NCBI GenBank assembly: GCA_029582165.1
Contig: CM055876.1
Span: 26,133,817-26,197,816 of the forward strand
Origin: Portulaca oleracea
Lineage: Eukaryota > Streptophyta > Magnoliopsida > Caryophyllales > Portulacaceae
DNA: 64,000 bases
Reading direction: 5' to 3'
Both the position numbers and the translations under genes were made by a program. The notes under the pieces were generated by a model, which saw only the letters and a program-made list of their open reading frames with translations, was not told the DNA's origin and searched no databases. Positions 22,120-34,449 of the stretch are shown piece by piece. Numbering within the stretch: position 1 is the stretch's first letter; each line of letters starts with the position of its first letter.

Positions 22120-22986
22120 AATACGGCAGGACGAAGGAGAGTGTTACATACTGTGGTGCTGCGTCAATGTGGGCCATTGAATTTGCCACTTTTCTCTGTA
22201 AATTTGAAGCTTCCTTTTTTTTTTCTCCTTTCGTGAGCCTTCTGGGAGCAGTAGGAAACATACATGCATATGAATTGAACAAGACACATGCGATTCCAAA
22301 GGTGGGGCTCCAGGTAGTTATCATTCTGCTACAACGGTAGAACCTACCGCCAAAATCGCATCATGATTTTCTACTCCTATTTCATATTTGCTTCATATTT
22401 TAGTCTTGGTTCTTTCCTAAAATGTGAGAGATACGTATTAAAAATGAAAATAAAAATAAATAAATCATACATACATAGAGATTTAAGGGGCTGTTTTCTA
22501 AAGGTGTGAAATAAAGTTAGATAAGGTAATGTAAAGTAAAATTAGGTTTGGATAATTAGCTAAAAAAATAGTGAAGATATATAAATGTTATATGATCTAT
22601 TTGTTTTTATTTTTAAATAAATTCTATGAGTTGAATAAAAAATTTTAAATATAAATGATCTAAAAGTAAGTGTTGTTCATGAGGTAAAGTAAGGTTATAT
22701 TAGATTAGGTTAAGCAAAGATAATCCTACCAAGTTAAATAATATGACCAAATTGTAAATATGATTAAGATTAATATAAAGTAAATTTCATATGGTGTCGT
22801 CTTACCATTAATTTATTGTAAAATGCACCATTTTTGTGCTGACTTTTTATAAATTTGGGGTGAACTAATAATTTATTTGGAGAACTCTAATAAAAAATTT
22901 TCGTTGATAAATTGCTAATCATATTCGTATTGATCAAAAGATATTTTAATATCACTTATTAGTCATAGTAAAATATCTAAGTCACA
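22120..22986. other. Intergenic, no gene seen
   Basis: AT-rich, with no supported ORF. Presumably includes the upstream region of the stachyose synthase gene. Confidence 0.4.
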
Positions 22987-23430
22987 ATAATACAAGAAAC
23001 ATGATTTTTACCAACAGGGCCCTATCTGTTGGTATAAGTGAATTTTTTGTTGGTAATAATTTTTACCAACAGATATTTATCTGTCACAAAACTATTGGTA
23101 AAAACTTCGTTGATAAAGGGTAATATCAACAGATAAGTACATTTGTTGGTATTGTTTATCAACACCAATAGATCAAATATTTTGGTATTTCATAGTGCTT
23201 TACCAATTGATATTCAACTGACAGTAAAAAGACATTTACCAACAAAATAAATTGTTGGTGTTACAATTTTGGTGCCAAAGTGATCACTTGTACTAACAGA
23301 TTGTGTATGTTGGTAATACCATTTTGGCACCAAAAGGTATAATAATTCTCATTTATCTGTTGGTAATAGTAGTTTACACATACACAAATCTGTTGGTATT
23401 AATAATCATATAGTCAATCCTCTATATATT
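22987..23430 (+). mobile_element. CACTA (En/Spm)-like element end with subterminal repeats
   Basis: The block opens with ATACAAGAAACATGATTTTT, close to the plant CACTA terminus CACTACAAGAAA, then carries at least twelve copies of TACCAACAGAT/ATCTGTTGGTA-like motifs in both orientations over 400 bp, the usual subterminal layout. No second terminus and no transposase were found, so it is a truncated end or a diverged non-autonomous copy. Confidence 0.5.
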
Positions 23431-24470
23431 AATAATTTCATTTTTGTCACCACCTGCTAGTTGTAGATATCTCTTTCAATATATCTCCATAATAACAAAT
23501 ATTTGTACATATATAAATATTTGATGCACCTAAAAAGAACATACCTAAAATTAGGAATCATTTAAAAACATCATATATCATAAAGTAACAAATATATTGT
23601 TATAAAGCTAGCTAGAATGTATGATTTGAATTTTTAAAGAAAACTTGCTAATAACTTGTTTGTAACTAGTACTTATATAACTAAAAACACAAGTCTAAAC
23701 GTAATCTGTCCATATATATATATATAACTCATATAATAACATTCCCTTGATCTTCAACATTGTTATCAAGATTGTTGCGACATTCACCATCATTTCGCCC
23801 ATCAACATCTTCAAATTCATGTTCATTTTCACTTTCAGTAGCATCATCCTCAAGTGATCAAAGAAGGTCATCCAACAATTCATACAATAATAATACAAGG
23901 AGTAAGTCCCACAATAAATTCCTCGTTTCTCGTGAGATGTATGTCTTATATTAGAATTTGCATTTAACATATATGATTGGATTAGTCAATTTATAGTATA
24001 AACTATTTTCTTAGATCCAACTTTAAGAAAATCTAATTTCTCGGTCTATGTTATTGCTCGCGGCTCAAGTTCCTCGCGTTCGTTCCTATATCTACCGAAA
24101 ATAGTTCATTTCTCATCCATCTCTTTCTCTTTCATTGGGCTCCTTTTTATCTCTTATTGAGCCCAAGAGAGATATGTACATATTATTTTAAAATTTAATT
24201 TCCTAAAATCTATTTGATAAGAAAAATTTATTTTCTTGAAAAATAATTTTCACTTGTATCAAATACATACACCCCAAAATATATTTATAAAACTCTGTTC
24301 CTTAGCTGTTATTATAAATTTGCAACGATTTAGTCCTGTGGATCGGACATGTTGGGAGTGGTAGCTAGGGTTGAGGCCTTGAGGGGAAAAGGACAAGGGG
24401 ATGCACAATCCAAGAGCTTGGGGATCGATGACAAGAATCTGAATAGTAGAAACATTGGAAACTTCGATCT
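23431..24470. other. Intergenic, no gene seen
   Basis: AT-rich with a short (TA) run near 23714; ORFs are short and low in coding character. Nothing recognised. Confidence 0.4.
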
Positions 24471-24479
24471 TAATTATTT

Positions 24480-25381
24480 GTTGACTGTATAAAAAATGTC
24501 ACTAAACTTTTGAAAAATTGCAAATTTATCACCTGAAATTTTCATGTCATCAAAATGCCACTAATCTTTGTTGACTGTGTAAAAAATGTCACTTTACCAG
24601 TTGTTTACCTGGAAGCAACCTAAAGCAGCAGGTTAATGGTGTTGGTGGTTGTAATTAAGGGAAATATACACTTAATTAAATTAATTAACACCCTAATTAG
24701 ATATTATACCCTAAAATCAGTGGTTCCTCACTTATTTCCTTCCATTTGAAAAAAAAAAAAAACCAGTAACGTTCACCTCACTTCTTCACTCTTCATCTTC
24801 ATTGTCATTTTCTTCAACCTCCACCCTTTGATTTCTGCAATGGGTATCAATTAAACCCTAAATTGAATCACAATCAACAAAATCGCACACCAGGGAAGTG
24901 TTTTTGCAAGGATTGAAGGTCTGTATGGTTGACATTCATACCCGGTTAGTTTCTCCAAAAACCCTAATTTAATGGCGCAGAAGGTTTAGCCATGGCAGAT
25001 TTTGGGAAAGTTAGGGTTTTTCGGAGGCACAAGGAAGAAGAAATAGAGAAGCCCTAATTGAAGAAGAAGAAGAAGCACTGAGGGGAGCTCGTTAATGGCG
25101 GAGAAGAGGAAGAGGAAGAAGAAGATGAAGAATCGGGGGGAACGGGAGTAAATATAGCTAGTAAAAGAATAAAGGGGGGGAGGGGTAATTAATTTTGGTT
25201 GGTAAAAAAAATTAATAAGGTAGGTTTAATGTTTAATGAAGAAGTGATAGCTCTGCAGTAAAGCAGTAAAGTGGCGTTTTTACATGATTAGAGAGATTAG
25301 TGGCATTTTGATGACATAAAAATTCCGGGTGGCAAATTTATAATTTTTCAAAAGTTTAGTGGCATTTTTATCGAAGCACTC
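24480..25381. mobile_element. Non-autonomous MULE, 902 bp, with perfect 9-bp target duplication
   Basis: TAATTATTT occurs at 24471-24479 and 25382-25390. The left arm has AATGTCACTAAACTTTTGAA and the right arm in reverse AATGCCACTAAACTTTTGAA; pairing continues through GTCATCAAAATGCCACTAAT, about 100 bp per arm. The centre (about 24780-25140) resembles a plant 5' leader and first exon (AAACCCTAA, GAA-rich run) and may be captured host sequence, but I cannot name it. Confidence 0.8.
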
Positions 25382-25485
25382 TAATTATTTATTTAGGACA
25401 ACCACTCTCCTGTCCCTCTCTTTGCTGCAGTTGACCACTACTAGCTAGCTTAGCCCCGAAATCAAAAGCTCCCAAAACCAGAAAA

Positions 25486-25805
25486 TGTAACACCCTATGC
25501 ATATATATGGTTAAGTGTAGTTTAAATGAATTAAAATGACTATTTAAATCATTAAGATGCATTTTTTTACGATAGTTCGTCCGTTGGGAACTCTTCAGTT
25601 AAACGTATTTAGCTGAGAGTATTTTCAGGATGGGTGACCTCCTGAGAAGTTTTTCCAAGCAGCGCACGTGTAAACGAAGATGAAATACGCTGGAAAAACT
25701 TGTCATAATTTGTATCATCTATGGAGTCAGTCAACGATCCTTGAAACGATTATTGACAATATCCGTGGTCCCAACTGGTCAAGGAAGTTTTTATGGGGCG
25801 TTACA
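25486..25805 (+). mobile_element. Cassandra TRIM solo LTR with 5S rRNA-like core
   Basis: Begins TGTAACACCC and ends GGGCGTTACA, the Cassandra LTR termini. Positions 25586-25655 match 5S rRNA: CAGTTAAACGTATTTAGCTG corresponds to the box A region and AGGATGGGTGACCTCCTGAG to box C. Cassandra LTRs are known for carrying such 5S-derived pol III promoters. Flanks GAAAA and AAAAA may be a decayed 5-bp duplication. No internal domain or second LTR is nearby, so it is a solo LTR. Several 5S positions are changed, so it is not a functional 5S gene. Confidence 0.85.
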
Positions 25806-27240
25806 AAAAACGTCGGCATCATCCAAACACTTCCTTTGTTCCCTGACTTCATCCATGGACGGCCTGTTTTCTCACACATTTCTCATCCTCATTCGTCCAC
25901 CCTAAACCTCAGCGCCGGCGCTTTTTAATTTCGTCAAGCATTATATTCCCCCTGAACAAAAAAGAAGCGAGGTTGCGGTTAATTAAGACACGTACTCTCA
26001 AAATAAATTTAATTAATTAGGCATGTTTGAAGATTAAACAAAAAATTTAATAACCATTTTGAATTATTCATATTTCATATTTTATTATCTTTTAATAATA
26101 TTTTCTCTAATAATTATGTATATTTATCAATTACAAGAGTGTAATACTTATTTGTTAGGTCAAAAAAATTAAATAATAGCTAATTTTATCAATCATAGTA
26201 AAAAAATGCACATTTTATGCATAGTTTTATATTTTAAAAAAAATATAAATAAATAAATATTTTATATTGTTTATAGGTTATAATAACCTTCAAAGTAATG
26301 AAACATACCTTTATAATGATTTAAATATATTTACATTTAATTTTATGAGTGATTTAGATGAGATGCAAGCAAGATGTTTATCATTTTCGATTAAGAAATA
26401 GTATGTGCATGCATGGTTGTACGTGGTACCTCTTAGGGTTTTTACTTCTCGCATCTTCTTAATTAACGTGACATCCACGAAATGAATCACCGGCTGTAGT
26501 TTAATTTATTATCTTATTATACATTTCCTATTTTCCTCTCTTTGTGATTGTTAATGCTCCACGCCTCCACCAAAGGTGATTATCCTTGATTCCTCATTTC
26601 CTCTCCTCTCTACTTCTCTCTACTTCTAGTTTTCTATATATATATATATATGCTAATTAATCAAACATAAAAGCTATGGAATATATACAAAATACACATA
26701 TACTTCTTATATCTTTTGTCTGTCAAATATATATAATCATTCTAAATGTACAAACAAAAATATTAATCAATCCATATTAGTATACTATATACTACCAACT
26801 CCGTCTCATAATAGCTAGTAATTGTCATTTTAAATAACGTTTTTTTGTGCAATTATACTTCTCACTTTATAATTTCAATGCAATTTTTTTCAATTAATTA
26901 CTTTTTTTATTGATTTTCCTGATACAAAAATAGAAAAAGAGAAAGAAAGATATATACATAAATTAAAGATTAATGTCTCACAATTTTCTATGCAACACAG
27001 ATTCAACTAATTCATTTTAGATTTTCTAAATTTTAGTTAAATGGACAAATAATATGTGACGAAAATAATACATGACACATATAAATTGTTAATGTTTGTT
27101 GGGATTCATCTATTAGCAAAAATGTCTCACAATAAAAAGTAAAGAGAAAGGACATGGTATATAAGTCAAATGGATTACTCTTCTTAATACCAATTAGTTT
27201 TAAGATGGAATTTCATTTAACTTGTATACCATTAGCCTCG
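25806..27240. other. Intergenic, no gene seen
   Basis: AT-rich. 25830-25925 is a short GC-richer stretch of unknown origin. Near 26800 a Stowaway-like left end (CTCCGTCTCATAATAGCTAG) has no clear partner. Confidence 0.4.
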
Positions 27241-28435
27241 GTTGAAGTGTCAAAAATTACCACTAAACTTTCCTAATTAGTTAAATTTGCCATTAATTTT
27301 TCCAAAGTGTCAAAAATATCTTTGAACTGTCCAAAATATTCAAAACTGTCACTATAACCTGCAATTGCAAGTTACCACCGGTTAAAACATGGAATTTTTT
27401 TTTTGAAAAAAATTGAAATTAAAAATGGGAGGGGAAGGGGATGAAGAAGAAGATGCAGCGAAGAAGAAGAAGAAGATGCAGCAGAAGAAGAAAATGGAAG
27501 GGGAAAGCGTCTAGTCTATTGTTTCTCTAAAATTTCACTTGAATTTAGTGTATTTGTTTGCTAGCTCTCATTCTGGGTAGAAACTAGTGTCAGCAATCTG
27601 GACATTTGAATCATCTTTCATGCTTCATTGGCTACTAGATGCTCGTTTCATGTGATTCAATAGGATCAGGGACCACGAAGCTAAGACTTTTTTTACGTTA
27701 CAGATGATTTGGTGCTCATCAGATAAAAATTCCACTGAAATTACGTTACAGATAGTAAAGCTGGGGATTTTCTGGGTGCGAATGACATGCCACCAAGAGT
27801 TCTATAAAATTCCCCAACCAAACCGAACGAGAGGTTGGAGTTGTTCTGGGTGCGAATTACATGCCCACCAACTGTTCGACAAAATTCCCCAACCAAAGAA
27901 AGCAAGCATGGAAAAAGGAGAGGTAGAACTTTCTGACCCTCCTCTGTTACCCAACACCAGTTCATCTAACAATATCAACACCCTCAGAGAATCCCAACCT
28001 TTGGATTCAAATTCAATCATTGATGAATTCTTAAAACACACCAGATCAACCTGCACTCACACACACACTTGCAACCCACCTGGCCCTGATGATGCCCATC
28101 ACACCAAATCGTCTCATGTTGATTTGAAAAGCATCTGCCAATTCTCTAGCCTCAAAAGCCAAGGATGAGAGGAGAGGTGTAGGGAAGAAACAATAGACGC
28201 TTTCCCCTTCCATTTTCTGCATCTTTTTCTTCATCCCCTTCCCCTTCCATTTTTAATTTCAATTTTTTTTAAAAAAAAAAAATCCATGTTTTAACCGGTG
28301 GTAACCTGCAATTGCAGGTTATAGTGACAGTTTTGAATATTTTGGACAGTTCAATGACATTTTTGACATTTTATAAAAATTGATGGCAAATTTGACTAAT
28401 TAGAAAAGTTTAGTGGCAATTTTATCCTAGCACTC
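27241..28435. mobile_element. Pack-MULE-like element carrying a bZIP zinc-sensor fragment
   Basis: The arms at 27241-27530 and 28185-28435 are inverted copies: CCACTAAACTTT, GGACAGTTCAA-type and TAACCTGCAATTGCA text, TTACCACCGGTTAAAACATG, then GA-rich blocks. The outer ends match the element at 24480-25381 (GAGTGCT..GATAAAA..TGCCACTAAACTTTT), so they are one family. The target duplication is degraded: TATACCATT on the left, a few bases out from the arm, against TATACCTCT on the right. The left edge is uncertain by about 7 bp. The centre holds host-derived coding sequence and a local ~75-bp duplication at about 27770-27895. Confidence 0.72.
27908..28105 (+). pseudogene. N-terminus of an F-group bZIP factor (bZIP19/23 type) captured by a MULE
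   Basis: From the ATG at 27908 the frame reads MEKGEVELSD, a Ser/Asn-rich linker, SNSIIDEFLKHTR and then CTHTHTCNPPGPDDAHHT. This Cys/His-rich block is the hallmark of plant F-group bZIP proteins, which sense zinc status and control ZIP transporter genes. The second Cys/His half, the basic region and the leucine zipper are missing. After about 28105 the frame runs into unrelated sequence and stops near 28168. Upstream the same frame is open to 27704 through the local duplication. The fragment cannot bind DNA. Whether it is transcribed cannot be judged from sequence. Confidence 0.78.
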
Positions 28436-28541
28436 TATACCTCTTACGGAATTTGAGGTACTTTTTCAATATATGTAGTGCAACTTTTATAAATATATTA
28501 AGGTCTTCTTATTCTTGATTCACGTGAGGAAACAACACATA

Positions 28542-28544
<3 letters not shown>

Positions 28545-28581
<37 letters not shown>
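28545..28581. repeat. (AT)n microsatellite, left flank of Helitron A
   Basis: Pure AT repeat ending exactly at the Helitron 3' terminus. Confidence 0.9.
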
Positions 28582-28582
<1 letters not shown>

Positions 28583-31500
28583 TAGCAAATACCCGGGCGT
28601 TGCCCCGAACAAAAAAATAAATACCCGAGCATTCATATTATCAATACATTAAAAAATATATTAGAGCGTTGCTTGGTACGAATATGATGATACATTAAGA
28701 TTAAATTCAAAAGACTTAACTAAGGAGAAGCAATTGTTTGATCAAGTAAAACAAAACTACAATAAAAATATAAGTTCAATAATAGTTAAGATGTGGACAA
28801 ATAAAATTGAAAAAAACAATCGTTAAGATAAAAGGGAATATTAGAATGAGATGACAAATGAATGGAGAATGTTATACATAGTAAAAATGCTGGAAAATAA
28901 CAATAAGATTAAGAAATACCAACATGCAAAATTAAATGGAGGCCGTTAGAGGATTTATAGCACTAATGACAATTCTAATGCTTCGACATATAACTTCTTC
29001 TTTACAATTAACAGATGTGATTAACTCAATCAAGGGTTATATTGACCATTAAAATGAGATTTACGGACAAAAATCCATGATTGTTGTAAGTACTCGGGTA
29101 ATATGGCACATAACGCATATAGTCTTCTGCAATATGGGATGAAATATTTTGAATATATTTTGAATATTGGTACCTTTGTAATGTAATTTTACTCCATCAA
29201 TATGTAACTATCATTTAAAAGATGAAAATAAATTTTTACATTTATAGTATCTATATAATTTAATGCCTATAATGTAACTACAATGTAATTTGAATCCCTT
29301 GATGTGTGGTTATCAATGTTCTTAAACATAGACCTAACAATGGTTAACTCCTCAATTAAAGTCAAACCAAGAAACTGTAAATTAAAGATGTATGTCATAG
29401 TGATTGGACTCAAAATTTATTTTGACTACACATATGATACATAACCACGCCCAATTTAATAGGAAAATACTGCAATTTATTAGGTACACATCAACCATGT
29501 GCTTTAAATATTATAATTGTTCGTTCTTGTTGCTATATGATAGTTCTTTAAAAAATTAAAATTTAAAATATTCAAGAAATATTATTATTTTTTATAGAAA
29601 CGAGAAATATTTTATTCATATACCAAGAGATCTATCATTGATAATTAATAAAAAATAGTTAATGGTATAATAAAGAAACCAATTAAGTCATATGTATGTT
29701 GGAAAAAAACTTTCGACCTGAGAAGTCTATTTTATGACCCAAAAAACCGGGTCCTTACATAGATTTGTCGTCTAAATTTTGATATTGATCGTATTGACTA
29801 AATATTCGGACATAATTTTTCTTTTTTTCTATTGTTCAAATCCAATTCTGATCCGAATCTTCATCGGAATTGTCCGACAAAAATGGGGTTTGCACATGAA
29901 TTTCTCGTCCGAATTTTGACATTGACTGAATTTGACCGACCCGAATTTAATCAGACCCGAATTTTTGCAACATATGTACTTGCTCTATTTTTTTACTTGT
30001 CTTAACATTTTTAGATACATCTATGACCAATAGTTTCTAAAATAATATTTTTTAAAAATTACATTATAGAGTTGGAAATTTTTTTTCCCGACCCAAAAAA
30101 TGTAAATTGTATGACCGAAAAAAACCCGGGTCGATACATAGATTTGTCGTTCGAATTTTGATATTGACCGAATTGACCAAATATTTGAACATAATTTTTC
30201 TTTTTTTATATTGTCTCTGAATCCGATTTTGACCCGAATCTTTGTCCGAATTGTCCGACAAAAACCGGGTCTACACATGAATTTCTCATCCGAATTTCGA
30301 CATTGATTGAATTTAACCGACCCGAATTTAATCGGACCAAACGTTTGCTAGTGCTAATACATTATATATCTTTTTTATAATATTTGTTATTATGATATCG
30401 ATGACTTCAATTTTATATTATGAATTATTATATAAAATAAGATATAAATATTAAAAATTTCAACACAAAAGTTTTTGTGACATTTAAATAAAAATAGAGG
30501 AATTAATTGTATTGTGTTTAATTGAAAAAATAGCTACTTGAGTGACTAAGAAACGAATAAAGTCATAATTATAGGTAATGTATGTGTACGACCACTAACT
30601 TCCTAATTTGGAATGGGAAGAAAAATAAAATTAAAAATTTCATGAAGGAAAAAAAAGAAGCTATAAGCGATAACTAAATTTGATAAGAGAAGAGCAGTAG
30701 TTTTTTCCCCGAAAAAAAATGTATGTATGTATTTAAAAGTCAAGACCCTACAATCAAGAAGATGAGAGCCAAAGTAATTCTCCTACTATATAGGTAGAGA
30801 TAGATTTTACTCATCAATTTTTAATAATCATCATAAGATGAAAATAGATTTTTATATTGGTAATATCTACGTAATTTATTGTCGATAATGTAATGTTAAT
30901 CCCTCAACTTGTTACTATCAATTCTTTTTATATAATTATGTATGTTGTCAATTTTAATTTAATTTAATTTTAAAATGCCATTTTGTTTTATTATTATTGA
31001 AATAGTATTTAGGGAAGGGGGTAGGGGGGAGGTAGTGCGTGTAATTAGGGTAGGAGGGAGGGTTATTAAAAAAAAAAAGAAAGAAAGAAACTGGGAGGAA
31101 AGTTAATATTTTTTTTTTTCAAAGAAAGAAAAAATGGTCAACATTCCTATAATTAAGATATCTTGTTTATTAAGATATCTTGTTTATTAAGATGAGTCAA
31201 AGGGAGTTTGCAACTATTATATTAAGATATCTTGTTTATTGATTTATTTTCGTGCTAGTTGATCTGGACAACAATATTACCAAAGTACACTCAACGAACT
31301 TGTTAACAATAATTTGCCATTGTAAATACTCATTTATTGTACAAATTAATAATGCCCATTGTTGCACAGATAATGCGTATGCCTAAACATGTCCAAATAC
31401 AGGCTAGGAAAAATGCAATTTGATCATACTCTCCGTACCAAAGATAGGAGTAGGGCATAATGTATGACATAATACTATCGACATAAAAGCATTGTTAAAA

Positions 31501-32989
31501 ATTTATCTATTTATTTGTCTTTCACTAAGATCTATTAAAAAAAAAAGCTGACACAACAAAATTAATCATATTGCAATGACTTATCCATACCTGACCTTAC
31601 CCATATCTGTAAAGACTAATTAAAACTAATTAACTCAAAGCATACCCAAATTCGAAGTGACCCGGCCCAACTCGACTTGACGGAAATTTAACTTTAACCA
31701 AAGTTCTTGATTTTTTTTCAGAAGCAAAAAATAAGGATAAACCCCTAAACAGACGCAGTGTCAAATCTCACTACGGAAAGAGCGTGCATAAAACTATCAG
31801 TTCTCCTTCAAATTTATTCATCTTAAAAACTACTATGTCTTGCTTTACCACCTGCTCGTACAAAGGCATCCATATCTAGTTTCTCTCAAGTAGGGCAGAG
31901 AGAGAAACAAATATTTATAATGAATCATTAGCAATTTATGATAAAGTGGGAAAAAGTTAGAAAAAAAAATTTGGAAGAAGAGATCGATGGGCAAAACAAA
32001 ACATAGCTAACCATAGTTGAAAAATGAATTAGACAAAAAATTGCAGTACGAAAGACTTTACAGTTAAATTGGAGCCTCATATCATGCATAAAATCATTTA
32101 TTTCATATCTAACACACTCAAATTGCATATTTTATACAGGACTAAGGAAAGAAATCATTGGGGTAGGGTGATTATAAGAATGGAGAACCCAACCAAACCA
32201 CCAAAAACATAAAAAAGAAAAAAGAACTTCCTGGAATCCTAGAAATTGATATTCCTAACAATTTTACACAACATGCCCAACATTTGAATCCAAGAACCAT
32301 CATCAATAAGTCAAAGACAATAATATAAAAACAAAATCAATATTTTCCAGCATCATTTAAAATACGGTCATGCACTCATGTAAATAAAAATAATAATTAA
32401 ATATAAAAAAATCATATTAATTTAGCAAGTTCCAGAACAAATAAATGGAATGGAAAACAATAGGTTGACTTTACAATGTCACAACATCAACAACAGAAAA
32501 AACAAAGGAGGGAGAAAAAATGTGGAAAAAAAACTAAAACAGGATGATCTGCCATGAACTCAAAATTCAAATTACCTATATTAACTAAAAAGTCACAAAT
32601 TTCATGGAAATAATTATCATTACTTCAAATAAAAATCCTGGAAAAAATTATACATTGCTTAGAATTTTATTTGGGATGAGGCCTATTTAGGATCTCACAT
32701 AGTCACATGGAGGGTGAACAAATAACAAATTTTATTTTTGTTTTAATGGGGAGATGGGTGATTGGGTGATGGAATAAGAGAGAAAACTGACTATGTGGAA
32801 AAAGATTATGACGTGGGGATGTTGGAGATGGAAGTTATAAGAGTCAATAGGGGAAAAAAAATAAATACTAATATTTCTCACTTTTTCACGGCTAAGATTG
32901 ATCGAGATCTGGGATTAATGGCCAATATTCATTTTCATCCCACAAATTACTCCTGGGCTAGTCAACAGGATTTTGTTATTATTATAGTA

Positions 32990-32992
<3 letters not shown>
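28582..32992 (-). mobile_element. Helitron A (non-autonomous), about 4.4 kb
   Basis: On the minus strand the 3' end reads GGGGCAACGCCCGGG (hairpin), a short spacer and CTAG, with T following: the Helitron 3' rule. The best partner 5' end is at 32992, minus-strand TCTTACTATAATAATAAC preceded by A, because (TA)n flanks both points as if one microsatellite had been split. A second 5'-like terminus, TCTCTACCTATATAGTAGGA, lies at 30800 and would give a 2.2-kb element, so the right boundary is not certain. No Rep/helicase coding was seen. Confidence 0.62.
29715..30345. repeat. Two tandem copies of a ~378-bp unit inside Helitron A
   Basis: ACATAGATTTGTCGT recurs at about 29757 and 30135 with the same downstream order: TTTTGATATTGA, AATTGTCCGACAAAAA, CATGAATTTCTC, CCGACCCGAATTTAATC. 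Rich in TCCGAA/ACCCGAA motifs. Confidence 0.75.

Positions 32993-33038
<46 letters not shown>
32993..33038. repeat. (TA)n microsatellite, right flank of Helitron A
   Basis: Pure TA repeat starting at the base after the Helitron 5' terminus. Confidence 0.9.
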
Positions 33039-33042
<4 letters not shown>

Positions 33043-34449
33043 GAAAATTCATCATCTTGACATTAGATCAAGACTTCATTTTAACAAAATATATATATTT
33101 TGAATAATTGATTTTCTTACTAATGAAACTTAGTTTAATAACATAATTAAGCTTTTCAAGGAATCCACGTCATAAGAATTTCACAATCAACAAAATCAGT
33201 ATAGTTAAGGAGCACCAATACTTGGGTAAATTGGTCGTCAGCTGGAATCCACGTCAGAAAACTTAATTTGATACTTGACATTTTGTCAGCTCCGATCCAG
33301 CACCTTCTCCCTCTCCTAACATTTTAACTTCCAGAGTTTCCTAAATAATTTAATTTAATTTAATTTATACTAAAGTTGTAGTAATGAAGATTCCAGTCAT
33401 TGAATTTTCAACTAATTAACTATTTGTTCAACGTATCAAAATATTTTTCTTACTATTTATGAGAAAGAAGAGGCCATTATAGTTGCTTCACGTATATGAT
33501 ATTGCAATTTGTGACTAACTTTTGCTTTTTATGACGCAAGTCTAATAAAGAATTAGACCATTTTGCAAACGAAGCTAGTGCTTTACATATTTGTATAGAT
33601 TTCTTTAATTTGGGTCAACTTAAATAACATATATTCATTCATAGACGCAAGCTTCTTTTTGCAAGTATTGTTGTGGTTTGTGGAAGTCTCTCGAATATAA
33701 CTATATATATGTATGTGGGCCAATCACAGACCTTAAATTAAATTGACCAACATACGAGGGGAAAGCACAAAATTAATAATATTAACACAAGAAAAGCAAA
33801 AGCTTAGAAAAAGATATTACGTATCACATCAGCTTGATGACATGATTTACTTCGTTTTAGTGGATGGAGAATTATAAAACTGTTATCGCCTTCTTTACCC
33901 AAATCACAATTCAACAATAATTGTATGATGAGTGGGATCGGGATCCCGATCATTTTTGTTACTCTCGGTCCCAGTCCCGGTTTTGACCAGGAGCAAGTTT
34001 TTGCTCCCACTCCCGGTACCGGTTGTGACCGGGAGCAAGCTTTTGCTACCACTCCCAGTGCAGACCGGGAAATGAACCGGGAGTTTCTAGTCTCAATTTT
34101 CTAACCTATTTATAATTATTTTTTGGTTTATTTCCTTAAAGGACCAATACATAAAATTTTTAAACAAATACACAATTTTCATATATTGGAAAATATTGAG
34201 CACAGTGACACTACTTCCAGTACATTCAACATTGTTTGCAAACACAAGCTGGTTAGCTGCTCATCATCGTCATCAATTCATTATAACAGGATTCACAACA
34301 ATTGTTTAATTGGGTCGTTGGCTTACTAGGCTATTAGGCCAGAATGTGTGAATGTGTCATTGTGGGGTAAATCACTAAATCTAAATCATTCAAAGTATAT
34401 AATCAGATGGTGCCCAATGGCATTCACAATATATATATATATATACATA
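33039..34449. other. Intergenic; CCGGGAC-rich repeat patch
   Basis: No gene seen. 33935-34085 is a GC-rich patch with repeated CCCGGTCCC/GACCGGGAG motifs resembling the patch at 39830-39960. A short (AT)n run at 34430-34445 adjoins Helitron B. Confidence 0.5.

Noticed and set aside
25586..25655. Functional 5S rRNA gene
   Set aside because: Only part of 5S is present, with many changes, and Cassandra LTR ends surround it.
25680..25928. 82-codon plus-strand ORF
   Set aside because: Begins inside the Cassandra LTR and reads across its edge; not a gene.
30781..30801. TCTCTACCTATATAGTAGGA as the true 5' end of Helitron A
   Set aside because: Possible, but its right flank is not (TA)n whereas 32992 is flanked by (TA)n matching the left flank; kept only as an alternative boundary.
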